From Allomuricauda sp. (lineage in GTDB: Bacteria > Bacteroidota > Bacteroidia > Flavobacteriales > Flavobacteriaceae), in the NCBI GenBank assembly GCA_030148335.1, contig JASBTQ010000006.1, positions 62,001 through 126,000 of the forward strand: 64,000 nt of DNA. Reading direction: 5' to 3'. A model generated the notes under the pieces. The model was given only the letters and a program-made list of their open reading frames with translations, did no database searches and had not been told where the DNA came from. This document shows, one piece after another, positions 9,857 to 18,319 of this stretch; position 1 is the stretch's first letter; each line of letters begins with the position of its first letter. The position numbers were made by a program, and so were the translations under genes.

Positions 9857-11267
9857 ACAGTTGTTTTACGTTGCGGTTTTGATTTTCAAGATCTCTGCCT
9901 GTTTCAAAACTTCCTGCCAGTGCGCGGTACAATCCGATCCGAAACTGAATGTGTTGGAGTTGTGCCGATACGTAGTCCCTTCGTAATTGCTGTTCTTGAT
10001 CAAGGCCCACCAATACATCCAAATAGGGGCTGAACCCATTCAAAAACTCAACCCGCAATTGCTTGTTGCTTTTTTCTGCAAGTTCCAATTGCCGCTGAAT
10101 GTTTTCCAGCCGTTGCTGTTGCATGATGTCCTGTACAAGGGCATTTTCCACTTCTTGAAAGGCAGTCAAAGTAGTTTGTCCATATTGGTAAAGGCGTTGT
10201 TGTTTTAGGGCGAGGGTTCGGTCCGCCTCGGCATTCAATTGTCCACCATTGAAGAGGGGTGCCAAAATATTTCCGGCCAAGGAATAGGCCCAATTATCAA
10301 AAAGGTTTTCAAAACTGTTCGACCGCAATTGCCCCCTTGCGCTTACGGATATCCTGGGATATTTATTTCGAACAGCCGAGGCCCAATCTTGGTCTGCGGC
10401 CAATAGCAGTGCATAGGATTGTTGAAGGTCCGGCCTGCGCCTCACAAGTTCGAGGGGCAAACCGGTTTCTGGTAGTTCAGGTACTTTGGGCAGGTCAATT
10501 TCTTTAAAAAATAAGCTGTCCTGGGGTTGTTTTCCCAAGAGTACGGCCAACTGATTTTCCAGGACTTGGACATTTGCGGAAAAGATGATCTGTTGTTCTT
10601 TGGTGCTCTCCAACAATTGCCCTTGCCTGAGAATATCAACGGCCCGTATTTGCCCGCCAGTGAATCGAGACCGTATAAGTTTGATGATGGCCTCATTGGT
10701 CGCAATCTGACTCTCGGTAATTCTCAATTGTTTTTTAGCGGCAACCAGTTGGTACCAAGTGGAAGTGATCTCAGCGGAGAGCGAAATGGCCGCGGCACGG
10801 TAATCGAAAAGGCTTGCCTCGGCCCTGAGTTTTTCGGCCCTGACCGCAGCTCCGATCCTACCCCAGAGGTCCAGCTCGTAATTGGCCAAAAAACCCAACT
10901 GGGTATTTTCCCCTCCCACAAAGTCAGGTTCGGGTAAATTAATGGCCGATTGGGCCGATGCACTGATTTCGGGCCATTTATTGGAAGCTTGCCCCTTGAC
11001 CACGGCTTTTGCGGCCAAAAATTGTTGCCAAGTGGCGGCTAAATCCAAATTGGATTGCAGGGCACTGTCGATCAAAGTATTCAAATTTTCGTCCTCGAAG
11101 GCGAGCCACCATTTATCTTGAATGGCTTGAGTTCCGGTTCGGGAGAATTTTTGGGGTTCGTCAATGGGCAGCTCCGTATGTGAAAACCTGGGTGCACAGC
11201 CCACCATTAGAACCAGGATAGAGGAGAGGAGCAGTAATGGTTTGTATTTGGTTATTTCGACCAACAC
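9846..11267 (-). CDS. TolC/NodT-family outer membrane factor lipoprotein
   Basis: 473 residues. The lipobox VGC lies near residue 24 after a hydrophobic run, then two outer-membrane-efflux-protein repeats: NELDLWGRIG-like YELDLWGRIGAAVRAEK and long helices with LAVLLGKQP and RRRPDLQQSYALLLAADQD. It forms the outer membrane channel of the tripartite pump encoded downstream. The start is a GTG at 11267, because no ATG precedes the signal sequence. First gene of the operon; the promoter was not identified in the AT-rich 180 bases upstream. Confidence 0.92.
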   Translation of the reverse strand: MLVEITKYKPLLLLSSILVLMVGCAPRFSHTELPIDEPQKFSRTGTQAIQDKWWLAFEDENLNTLIDSALQSNLDLAATWQQFLAAKAVVKGQASNKWPEISASAQSAINLPEPDFVGGENTQLGFLANYELDLWGRIGAAVRAEKLRAEASLFDYRAAAISLSAEITSTWYQLVAAKKQLRITESQIATNEAIIKLIRSRFTGGQIRAVDILRQGQLLESTKEQQIIFSANVQVLENQLAVLLGKQPQDSLFFKEIDLPKVPELPETGLPLELVRRRPDLQQSYALLLAADQDWASAVRNKYPRISVSARGQLRSNSFENLFDNWAYSLAGNILAPLFNGGQLNAEADRTLALKQQRLYQYGQTTLTAFQEVENALVQDIMQQQRLENIQRQLELAEKSNKQLRVEFLNGFSPYLDVLVGLDQEQQLRRDYVSAQLQHIQFRIGLYRALAGSFETGRDLENQNRNVKQLYEQ

Positions 11268-11447
11268 GTGTTTAAAAGGAATGGTTTATGTGTTCCTTAA
11301 GATAATTTTTTTAGTGAGAAACTATATTAACAAAAACTTAATTGTTTCAAAAACAAGTGGTTTTGAAGTATTTTGAATGGGTTATCGTATAAAATTCGAG
11401 ATACACCTCTTTTTCGATAAACAATCATATAGTGGTATGGCATTGAT

Positions 11448-11724
11448 ATGAAATGGGTGTTTTTTGACATGTTGGGTAGTGGAAAACAGGGCTATTTGAG
11501 CGGACGCAGTCTGTCCACCTTGAATAGGGATTTTAGACAGTTGTTTGGGACGACCCCACAAAAGTGGCTGACCAAGAAACGTCTTGAACCGGCCCATTAC
11601 CAATTGACCGAAAAAAAGAAGAGACCGACCGAGATTTACCTTGAAGTGGGTTTTGAGGACCTGTCACATTTTTACTATGCCTTTAAAAAAAAAATATGGA
11701 ATTTCACCGGCCCAATTGCTTTGA
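11448..11724 (+). pseudogene. 5'-truncated AraC-family regulator remnant with A10 frameshift
   Basis: Only the C-terminal helix-turn-helix part of an AraC-type regulator survives (YLSGRSLSTLNRDFRQLFG to EVGFEDLSHFYYAFKKK). The cupin-like N-terminal ~200 residues are absent from every frame upstream. The reading frame then meets a run of ten A (11685-11694). With nine A it would continue KKKYGISPAQLL and stop at 11722-11724, the normal end of such proteins. With ten A it runs on into the DoxX gene, giving a spurious 259-residue fusion. Most simply a decayed gene next to doxX. Confidence 0.75.
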
Positions 11725-11771
11725 GCCGAAAACTGAGTTTAAACAGATATGACCCATTGATAATCCAGACT

Positions 11772-12227
11772 ATGATTCAAGAACTCCTTCTAACAGAAAC
11801 CGATTATGTATATACCTTTTTAAGGATAATCGCTGGGGCCATTATCTTTCCCTATGGGATGCAAAAACTTTTGGGTTGGTTTGATGACTTTGGTGGAGGG
11901 GTAGGCCTTAAAGAATCTTTGGCACAATTCTCGGAAAAAGGAATTCCGAGGATTTTGGCATGGTTGGTCATTTTTGGCCAGTCCCTGGGAAGCATGGCCT
12001 TGCTTCTTGGCCTTTTCGGCAGAATTGCAGCTATTTCCAATTTTATCATCTTTTCAGGTGCCCTTTTATTTCATTTGAAAGAGGGTTGGACCATGAATTG
12101 GAACGGTAAAAAAAGCGGGGAAGGAATTGAATATTTTATTATGTTGCTTTCCATATTGCTAGTCATCGTGGTCAAGGGAAGCGGACCATTCTCGATGGAC
12201 AATTGGCTGTCAAGCCTATGGTATTGA
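11772..12227 (+). CDS. DoxX-family membrane protein
   Basis: 151 residues from the ATG at 11772. Four hydrophobic helices with the DoxX signature (TFLRIIAGAIIFPYGMQKLLGWF, then LGLFGRIAAISNFIIF and ending in a VVKGSGPFSMD loop typical of this branch). DoxX proteins are small inner-membrane proteins linked to redox or sulfur metabolism and often sit beside AraC-type regulators, as here. The longer in-frame extension to 11448 comes from the frameshifted AraC remnant and should not be part of the protein. Confidence 0.82.
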   Translation: MIQELLLTETDYVYTFLRIIAGAIIFPYGMQKLLGWFDDFGGGVGLKESLAQFSEKGIPRILAWLVIFGQSLGSMALLLGLFGRIAAISNFIIFSGALLFHLKEGWTMNWNGKKSGEGIEYFIMLLSILLVIVVKGSGPFSMDNWLSSLWY

Positions 12228-12372
12228 ACTCTGGTCCCTACCACTAATTTGGAATTTCACAATGGTCATCGGACCTGTAGAACAACATTTTAGGCAAGAC
12301 TGCAATGTTGGGCAAAAGGGAAAACTATGCCCGGTTCCTTTTTAACCAATCAATACCAGATAGTAATGCGGT

Positions 12373-13290
12373 TTATATTAATTTGATGGCCGACTTTATC
12401 CGGACCAGCTCTCCCAGTAACCTTGTTTGTGTCACGGTTTCCGGTACTCCCAATTCTTCGGCCATTCTAGAGACCTCCAAGTTCAAGTTTTCGATTTCCG
12501 TTCTTCTGTTATTGAGGATATCCACATAGGTGGAAATCAATTGGCCTTCCGAACGGTGACTGATGAGCATTAGATTTTTCTCTATGGTGTCAACATCAAT
12601 ATCAATTCCTTGGCGGTTTGCCAGTGAAACACATTCTTCAATAACGTTTCGGGCTAGTTGTGCTGCTTCTGAATTTCTGACAAAAATCCCATTATCGGTT
12701 TCGAGCAAGGGACAAATGGAATTGAAGGCACAATTGGCGATGACCTTTGTCCATATCTGTCGTGTGATATCAGGTTCGTCATGGAATCTGAAATATTGGG
12801 TGTTGATTTTATCAATCAAATCGTCAAGACCGTCATTGGTTCCCTGTAAGTTTCCGACAGGCGATGACGACACGGATTTAAAGGTAACCTCGTTGTCGCC
12901 CGTTACTTGACTAGTGGAGAACAAGACACAGCGATATACCTTATCAAACTCTTGATAGGGGCGTTCCACATGGAGTCCGTTTTGGAGGAGTACGATTGAG
13001 AAATCACCTTCCTTTTCTTTCAGTTTGTTGGCGATTTCCATATTGGCGAATGCTTTGACGGTAATCAAAACAATCCCATTGATGGTTTGTAGGCCCTTAA
13101 ATGTTGTTGTCATTATCCTTTGTTGAAATGTGTTGTCCTTTCCAACAACAGTAATGGTTTCTTCAGTGTCGGGTATGTTGTCCACACTGCCCCTTACAAG
13201 TACCACCTCTTTATTTTCCTGCTGTAAAAAAACCGCCAGGGCCTTTCCAATGGCTCCTGAACCAACAATGTAAATTTTTTTTTCTTTCAT
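12373..13290 (-). CDS. Ketopantoate reductase family protein (PanE/ApbA-like)
   Basis: 305 residues, normal for 2-dehydropantoate 2-reductases. The N-terminal Rossmann motif is VGSGAIGKALAVFL. The central LITVKAF and LLQNGL segments and the C-terminal helical domain with the catalytic-lysine region IWTKVIANCAFNSI are conserved. Such enzymes reduce ketopantoate to pantoate with NADPH in coenzyme A synthesis, but the family contains many paralogues of other specificity and this gene is not next to pantothenate genes. It converges with doxX across 145 bases with no recognised feature. Confidence 0.85.
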   Translation of the reverse strand: MKEKKIYIVGSGAIGKALAVFLQQENKEVVLVRGSVDNIPDTEETITVVGKDNTFQQRIMTTTFKGLQTINGIVLITVKAFANMEIANKLKEKEGDFSIVLLQNGLHVERPYQEFDKVYRCVLFSTSQVTGDNEVTFKSVSSSPVGNLQGTNDGLDDLIDKINTQYFRFHDEPDITRQIWTKVIANCAFNSICPLLETDNGIFVRNSEAAQLARNVIEECVSLANRQGIDIDVDTIEKNLMLISHRSEGQLISTYVDILNNRRTEIENLNLEVSRMAEELGVPETVTQTRLLGELVRIKSAIKLI

Positions 13291-13389
13291 GCTTTTCTTT
13301 TCTATAGGATTGCAACTGGTCCGCTTGGAACGCTTAGAGTTATCGGTCCCAATCTTTCCTTTGTTTGCAGCCTGATATTAGGTAAGGAC

Positions 13390-14027
13390 TTATGCCCAAC
13401 ACTTGATACTAAAATCCGTCAATCTTATAATCCGCCCACTGCAGCGATATATTTTTTTTCCCTTGGTATAGGCAATTACGGTCATTCCGGCACGCCTTGC
13501 CGCTTCCATCCCCGTTTGGCTATCTTCAATCACAGCACATGCCTGGGGCCTGACCTTCAACTTCTTTGCCGTATTGAGGTATATGGCCGGATGAGGCTTG
13601 CCCATGACTTCAAAATCTGCGGAAGATACCAAATCGAACATATCTGAGGTCCCGGTCTTTTTCAAAACCGTAGGAATTATTTTTTCCGGGGCATTGGTCG
13701 CCAATCCTATTTTATAGTGATGTGCCTTGAGTTTTTTTATAAAGTCCCTGATGCCTTCGATAACGCAATCTTCGGAACGGATCAATTCCATGACCCTTTG
13801 GATGACCATCTCTTCCACCTCAGGGAGCGTTCTTCCTGTTCATGCCAGAACCGAGTGACTTCCTTGGTGGTCATGGATCGGGTAAGCTGGCTCCCTTTTT
13901 CCGTCACCAAGACCCCAAGGGAGGAAAATACCTCAAATTCGGCTTGCTTCCAAAGACCCTCACTTTCCACCAACACCCCATCCATATCAAAGATGACCGC
14001 TTCTTTGTCCTTTAATATTCGTTCCAT
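13390..14027 (-). pseudogene. HAD-family phosphatase broken by a one-base frameshift
   Basis: Two frames together encode a complete ~210-residue HAD phosphatase of the hexitol/2-deoxyglucose-6-phosphatase type. Frame one carries MERILKDKEAVIFDMDGVLV with the nucleophile DxD. Frame two carries the Lys and Asp motifs (GLATNAP, GKPHPAIYL, VIEDSQTGMEAARRAGM). They meet at a CCC run (plus-strand GGG at 13823-13825). One extra C would restore ERSPEVEEMV and join them. It overlaps the tenA end by 16 bases and is last in the thiamin operon. HAD phosphatases clustered with tenA/thiE can supply thiamin-phosphate phosphatase activity; that role here is inference. Recent inactivation or an assembly error are both possible. 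Confidence 0.82.
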
Positions 14028-14668
14028 GTTCTTCCCATATATGCCGCATCCCAGAAATGGTGTTCCAAATGCGAAGCATGGACAAATGCTTCGGTCATCC
14101 TGGACCTTGTCCCGGAAGTGGTACGCTCCGCGGCAAGGTCGCATATCATGATGGCACGTTGCACACTATCGGAAAATTCTTCCCCGCCATAAGTGTCGAT
14201 CCATCGTTGGTATGGGTTGTTGGCCGTTTGTTGTCCCTTGTAAATGTGGTCGCCCACTTTTTTATAGATCCAAAAGCAAGGTAGGGTGGCGGCCATGGCC
14301 ACTTCCACAGGCTCCAAGGCGGCCGTGCACTTTAAAAAGTGGGTATAGTGATGGCAAGCCGGTTGTATTATGCCCTTATCCTTTACTCCAAAATCCTCAA
14401 AATAGGATTCGTGCAGCGCATTTTCCACTACGATGGCGCCTTCCGCAAAACGGATATAGGACAGGGCATCCCGAATATCAGGGGATCTGGCACCTATCAG
14501 TGCAAGTGCCCTGCCAAAATGTTCCAGATAAAGGGAATCTTGGGCCATATAAAATTGAAATTTGCTTTCGGGCAGCGTGCCGTTCGCCAACTCTTGGACA
14601 AATGGCATGTTGAGGATGGCTGTATAATTCCTTTCGATTTTTTTCCAGGTCTGTTCACTCCATTTCAT
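14012..14668 (-). CDS. tenA: Aminopyrimidine aminohydrolase / thiaminase II
   Basis: 218 residues, the usual TenA length. All-helical TenA fold with MAQDSLYLEHFGRALALIG near the N-terminus, the catalytic Cys in LPCFWIYKKVG, and the acidic EGAIVVENALHESYF segment. TenA hydrolyses aminopyrimidine breakdown products of thiamin to HMP for salvage. It overlaps thiD by 14 bases upstream and the HAD gene downstream, within the TPP-riboswitch operon. Confidence 0.94.
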   Translation of the reverse strand: MKWSEQTWKKIERNYTAILNMPFVQELANGTLPESKFQFYMAQDSLYLEHFGRALALIGARSPDIRDALSYIRFAEGAIVVENALHESYFEDFGVKDKGIIQPACHHYTHFLKCTAALEPVEVAMAATLPCFWIYKKVGDHIYKGQQTANNPYQRWIDTYGGEEFSDSVQRAIMICDLAAERTTSGTRSRMTEAFVHASHLEHHFWDAAYMGRTWNEY

Positions 14669-15488
14669 TTTTTATCATTCTTAGTGGGTTGAAAAAGTGG
14701 TTCAAGGGTCCGTTTCCCTTTCCGGTCCGTACATTTTTTCCACTGTCAATGGCATGGTGCACATAATGTTGGCCAAAATCAACGGCTTCAAGAAGGGTTT
14801 TGCCCTGTGCCAAAAAAGCAGCAATGGCCGAAGACAGGGTACATCCCGAACCATGGGTATTGTTTGTTATGATCTTTGGCACTTCAAAGGCATGGCATTG
14901 ATTTGCCGGGTCGAAAAACAAGGAGGTGATTTTTGGTGTTTTTTGATGTCCCCCTTTCATGAGGATACTTTTGCTCCCCAGTTCCTTGATACGTTCCCTG
15001 GCAGTGCGCATTTCTTCCAACGTCTTCACCTTCATATTGGCCAATAGGGATGCCTCGTCCATATTGGGTGTGATTACCGTAGCGATGGGCAACAACTGCT
15101 CGACCAGGGCATCGATGGTATCCTTTTCGATAAGGCGGTGCCCGCTGGTGGCCACCATCACCGGGTCGAATACAATGGGTACCGCTTCGTATTTTCTTAA
15201 GGTGATCGTAATGCTCCCCACCAATTCAGGGGTGTGCACCATTCCTATTTTAATGGCTGCGGGCATAATATCGTCCATGACCGCTTCAATTTGGTCGGAA
15301 ATGGCTTCCACGGGAATGGGATAGATCTTTCGCACCCCTTGGGTGTTCTGTACGGGCAGGGCCGTGAGTACTGATGTGGCATAACATCCCAGCGCCGATA
15401 TGGTTTTGATATCCGCCTGGATTCCGGCTCCCCCGCTCCCGTCAAAACCGGCAATGGCCAATACGGATGGATAGGCATACTTTTTCAT
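14655..15488 (-). CDS. thiD: Hydroxymethylpyrimidine/phosphomethylpyrimidine kinase
   Basis: 277 residues of the ribokinase superfamily. The substrate motif AIAGFDGSGGAGIQADIKT opens the protein; KIGMVHTPELV, DPVMVATSG and the catalytic anion-hole motif NNTHGSGCTLSSAIAA follow. It phosphorylates HMP to HMP-P and HMP-PP. The start overlaps the end of thiE by 4 bases (ATGA), implying coupled translation. Confidence 0.96.
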   Translation of the reverse strand: MKKYAYPSVLAIAGFDGSGGAGIQADIKTISALGCYATSVLTALPVQNTQGVRKIYPIPVEAISDQIEAVMDDIMPAAIKIGMVHTPELVGSITITLRKYEAVPIVFDPVMVATSGHRLIEKDTIDALVEQLLPIATVITPNMDEASLLANMKVKTLEEMRTARERIKELGSKSILMKGGHQKTPKITSLFFDPANQCHAFEVPKIITNNTHGSGCTLSSAIAAFLAQGKTLLEAVDFGQHYVHHAIDSGKNVRTGKGNGPLNHFFNPLRMIKNEME

Positions 15489-16123
15489 GTCAGGATTTCG
15501 TTTTTTAGTTCATAGGCTGCTTTTTGTGGCTGGTCGGCACCGCAAATGGCCGATACCACGGCGATACAATCCGCCCCTGCCTGGATAACGGCCTTGGCAT
15601 TCTTTGCATGTAGATTGCCAATGGCCACCAATGGCTTTTGTGTCAATTGCCGGATTTTCGATATGCCCTCCAGGCCCCATTCCGTCACGGTGTCTTTTTT
15701 TGTATCGGTCCTGAATACGGGGCTTATCGCGAGGTAGTCGGACACGGTTGTTTGCGCATTGTCCAGTTGTGTCTGATACTCTATCGAATACCCAATCATC
15801 TTTTCCTTGAAATAGGAATCCTGTCTCAAGATTGTGGGAGGGATATCATTGTTCCCCACATGGATTCCGGCAGCATTGATACGGGAGGCTATCTTTGGAT
15901 TGTCGTTGATGATCAAGGGGACACTATATTTCTCCGTAATCTCCCTTAATTGCTTGGCCCTTTCCAAAAAAAGGGGTTCAGCTAATTGCTTCTCGCGTAA
16001 TTGGAGAATATCAACACCGCCCTGAATAGCCTGTTCAGCAACCTGTAACAGATTTTTTCCACGACAGGCTTCTTCCGAAATGACCAAATATAATAGGTAT
16101 GGAAAATGGGAATGTACCTTCAC
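15485..16123 (-). CDS. thiE: Thiamin-phosphate synthase
   Basis: 212 residues, TIM barrel. Motifs: GVDILQLREK, PLIINDNPKIA, GIHVGNNDIPP, YLAISPVFRTDTK and LVAIGNLHAKNA. It joins HMP-PP with hydroxyethylthiazole phosphate to make thiamin monophosphate. Flanked by the HMP branch (thiD) and the thiazole branch (thiM) with ATGA overlaps on both sides. Confidence 0.95.
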   Translation of the reverse strand: MKVHSHFPYLLYLVISEEACRGKNLLQVAEQAIQGGVDILQLREKQLAEPLFLERAKQLREITEKYSVPLIINDNPKIASRINAAGIHVGNNDIPPTILRQDSYFKEKMIGYSIEYQTQLDNAQTTVSDYLAISPVFRTDTKKDTVTEWGLEGISKIRQLTQKPLVAIGNLHAKNAKAVIQAGADCIAVVSAICGADQPQKAAYELKNEILT

Positions 16124-16923
16124 TGTTTTGAAATTCTGATATGATCGTAAAATTCTTTTTCCGAAAGGGTATAGAGCTTATCCAGGAGATGTAGTTGTAG
16201 GGTGCCAGGGCCATCGGATTGTTTTTCGGCCAGTTCCCCGGCTATGCCCAACAAGGCCATTGCAGCGGTCACGGCCTCGATTTTATTTTCAGCAACCCCG
16301 ATAAAAGCACCGATCAACGCAGATGCTGTACAGCCCATTCCGGTCACCTTGGCCATTAACGGATGTCCGTTTTCGATTTGGACACCTTGGGTGCCATCTG
16401 TAATAATGTCCGTGGCACCGGATATACAGACCATGGTATTATATGTTGAGCAAATCGTATGGGCTGCCGCGACGGCTTCATCGCTCGCTGCTGTGCTGTC
16501 CACCCCTTTGGTGGGATCCCGGTTTGCTTGGGCCAATGCCATGATCTCGGAGGCATTGCCCTTTACCACGGTCGGTTTGAACGCCAACAGTTGTTTGAGG
16601 ATCTTATCCCTGAACGGGGTAGCCCCGGCACCCACAGGGTCCAGAACCCATGGTCTGTCCAATGCACGGGCGGTCTCGGCAGCCAAAAGCATGGCTTCGG
16701 ACCAATATTCGTCCAAGGTGCCGATATTGATGACCGTTGCATGTGCCAAAGCGACCATATCGAAGACCTCGGACTTGGCATGGGCCATGATAGGGGATGC
16801 GCCGGCCGCCAAAAGCGCATTGGCCGTATTGTTCATCACAACATAGTTGGTGATGTTGTGTACCAGTGGCGATTTTGATTTTATGGATCGGATGTGTTTC
16901 CAGAGATTTTTTTCCATGACCAT
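16120..16923 (-). CDS. thiM: Hydroxyethylthiazole kinase
   Basis: 267 residues. Signature VHNITNYVVMNNTANALLA at the N-terminus, DPVGAGATPFRD in the middle and MGCTASALIGAF near the phosphate-binding end. It phosphorylates salvaged hydroxyethylthiazole. First gene of the operon, about 85 bases downstream of the TPP riboswitch. An alternative ATG lies two codons downstream. The operon holds only salvage steps and no thiC or thiG. Confidence 0.96.
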   Translation of the reverse strand: MVMEKNLWKHIRSIKSKSPLVHNITNYVVMNNTANALLAAGASPIMAHAKSEVFDMVALAHATVINIGTLDEYWSEAMLLAAETARALDRPWVLDPVGAGATPFRDKILKQLLAFKPTVVKGNASEIMALAQANRDPTKGVDSTAASDEAVAAAHTICSTYNTMVCISGATDIITDGTQGVQIENGHPLMAKVTGMGCTASALIGAFIGVAENKIEAVTAAMALLGIAGELAEKQSDGPGTLQLHLLDKLYTLSEKEFYDHIRISKQ

Positions 16924-17008
16924 TATTTTGATTCAACTAAAAATGGCCTTAGGAGCAGATTGGAAAACAAAAGGAAAGTCACACCACCAAGTGATGCCTG
17001 TTTCGCTT

Positions 17009-17078
17009 TTCCCTACGTCGGTATGAGCCGTATCAGGTTCCAAGGGACTCTCTCAATTCTTTTCAGAATACCCCTAAA
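17009..17078 (-). promoter_or_regulatory. TPP riboswitch (THI element)
   Basis: On the minus strand the conserved THI-box pieces appear in order: GGGGTATTCTGA, an extended P3 region, AGAGTCCCTTGGAACCTGAT, then CCGACGTAGGGAA. These match the pyrimidine- and pyrophosphate-sensing helices of the TPP aptamer. It lies directly upstream of thiM, so thiamin pyrophosphate should repress the thiM-thiE-thiD-tenA operon. Known function of the family; the expression platform was not resolved. Confidence 0.93.
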
Positions 17079-17199
17079 GCTTTTGCGAATATACATAATA
17101 ATTGTCCAATGGAGTACTTGACATCGAAAGGCACCGATTCCAACCGGGAAATCCAAAGTGCACCCAACCTAGGAATGTTGGGAGGTTGGAAGGGGAATA

Positions 17200-17431
17200 G
17201 CCTTTACGCTAACATGACCTTCAAGATGGCAATGAGGGCATTTATATCGAGAACAGCTTTCGGGCGGAGGCAAGAAAGCAAGTGGTGGGGATGCCATCGA
17301 TGATATCAATATTGTTGGTGTGCCACAGGTCAGGGGGTGTCAGATCACTCTTCCAAAGGGACAACCGTCAAGGAAAAGTGACCGTCATGGACAACTATCA
17401 ACTCATTCTTAAAGTCCCAAAGGGACAGTAA
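17200..17431 (+). pseudogene. traM C-terminal remnant (Bacteroidetes conjugative transposon)
   Basis: Joining three phases reconstructs the C-terminus of a TraM-like conjugation protein: LQDGNEGIYIENSFRAE from 17222, then GDAIDDINIVGVPQVRG, then VRSLFQRDNRQGKVTVMDNY, ending at the stop 17429-17431. The phase changes are one missing base in the GGGG run at 17287-17290 and one extra G in the run at 17333-17337. Everything upstream in the gene is lost or unrecognisable. It precedes the traN remnant, the normal gene order. Confidence 0.65.
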
Positions 17432-17441
17432 GACCAATGCT

Positions 17442-18237
17442 ATGAAAACTTTGATTCTTATTCTTTTATTGGCCTTGGCCAATCCATTGAGCGCACAGGA
17501 GGTCTTGGACACCATTTATGCCAACGAGCATAAAAATGTGGCCCTGTTCTTTCCACCACCCATCCGCCAGGGCATGTTGGTGCATCCCATTTTGTATTCA
17601 CCTATAATAGGGAAATGGAGCAGCATTTTGGATTGTTGCAGGCCAGACCGGGTGCGGATAGCAATCTTTTGGCACTGACCAAGGATGGACGGGCATATTC
17701 CTATGTTCTTAAATACGGGAAACAGCTCAACCCATTGAACCGTATTGTTACTTGTTCAGAAAGCATTGGAACCGAGAAATCCATTGTGGTCGGACAGCAA
17801 CCTACCGAAAGGAAGCTGGACAATATCTCCAAACGTATTACGTATTTTGAAGGCTTTTGTAATTGCCTTATAACGGCCAAGAATGAGCGGTTGACCACTA
17901 AAAGAAAAGGGGTGTTGAACTTCAGTTAGTGGGAATGGCGTACCATGGGAATGAAACCTATTTGGTACTGGAAGTGTCCAATAACCCGGAAATTGATCTT
18001 GAGGTGGACTACCTAAAGGTTAATAGCGTCAAGGGCAACAAAAAAAGAAAGGCATCGTACCAGCAACTGGAAATGAATCCCATATATAGCTGCCAAGTGC
18101 CAATTAAATTCAACAAAGGGGATTCCAAGAGGTTTGTATATGTGCTGCCCAAATTTGTGTTGGGCGTTGGCGAGCTATTGGTATTAGAGCTCCTAGAGGT
18201 CAATGGGAGCAAAAAAATTGTACTCAAGCACCGCTGA
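17442..18237 (+). pseudogene. traN-like (DUF4138) conjugation gene with two frameshifts
   Basis: Three consecutive frames make one TraN protein of ~265 residues. Frame one: signal peptide, then NVALFFPPPIRQGM. Frame two (from about 17590): ASHFVFTYNREMEQHFGLLQ, LLALTKDGRAYSYVLKY. Frame three (from about 17900): RGVELQLVGMAYHGNETYLV, VDYLKVNSVKGNKKRKASYQ, FVYVLPKFVLGVGELLVLEL. The first break needs one base added near 17585; the second is an extra base in the A4G4 tract near 17910. TraN is the surface protein of the CTnDOT-type mating apparatus; this copy is dead. Confidence 0.82.
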
Positions 18238-18319
18238 CTGCCCGGTCATCCAATGGTGACTTTTATGCCATGACCACATTCCACTCCATTGGGTCTGACA
18301 TTCTGCAAGTCTGCCCCCA

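Larger units (their letters stand above)
17200..18237 (+). mobile_element. Scar of an integrative conjugative element (traM-traN fragment)
   Basis: Two adjacent, collinear, frameshifted conjugation genes with no traK, traJ, traO, integrase or attachment repeats visible on either side. The fragment is inserted between the riboswitch of the thiamin operon and an unrelated membrane protein gene. It indicates an old element that has been mostly deleted. Confidence 0.7.
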
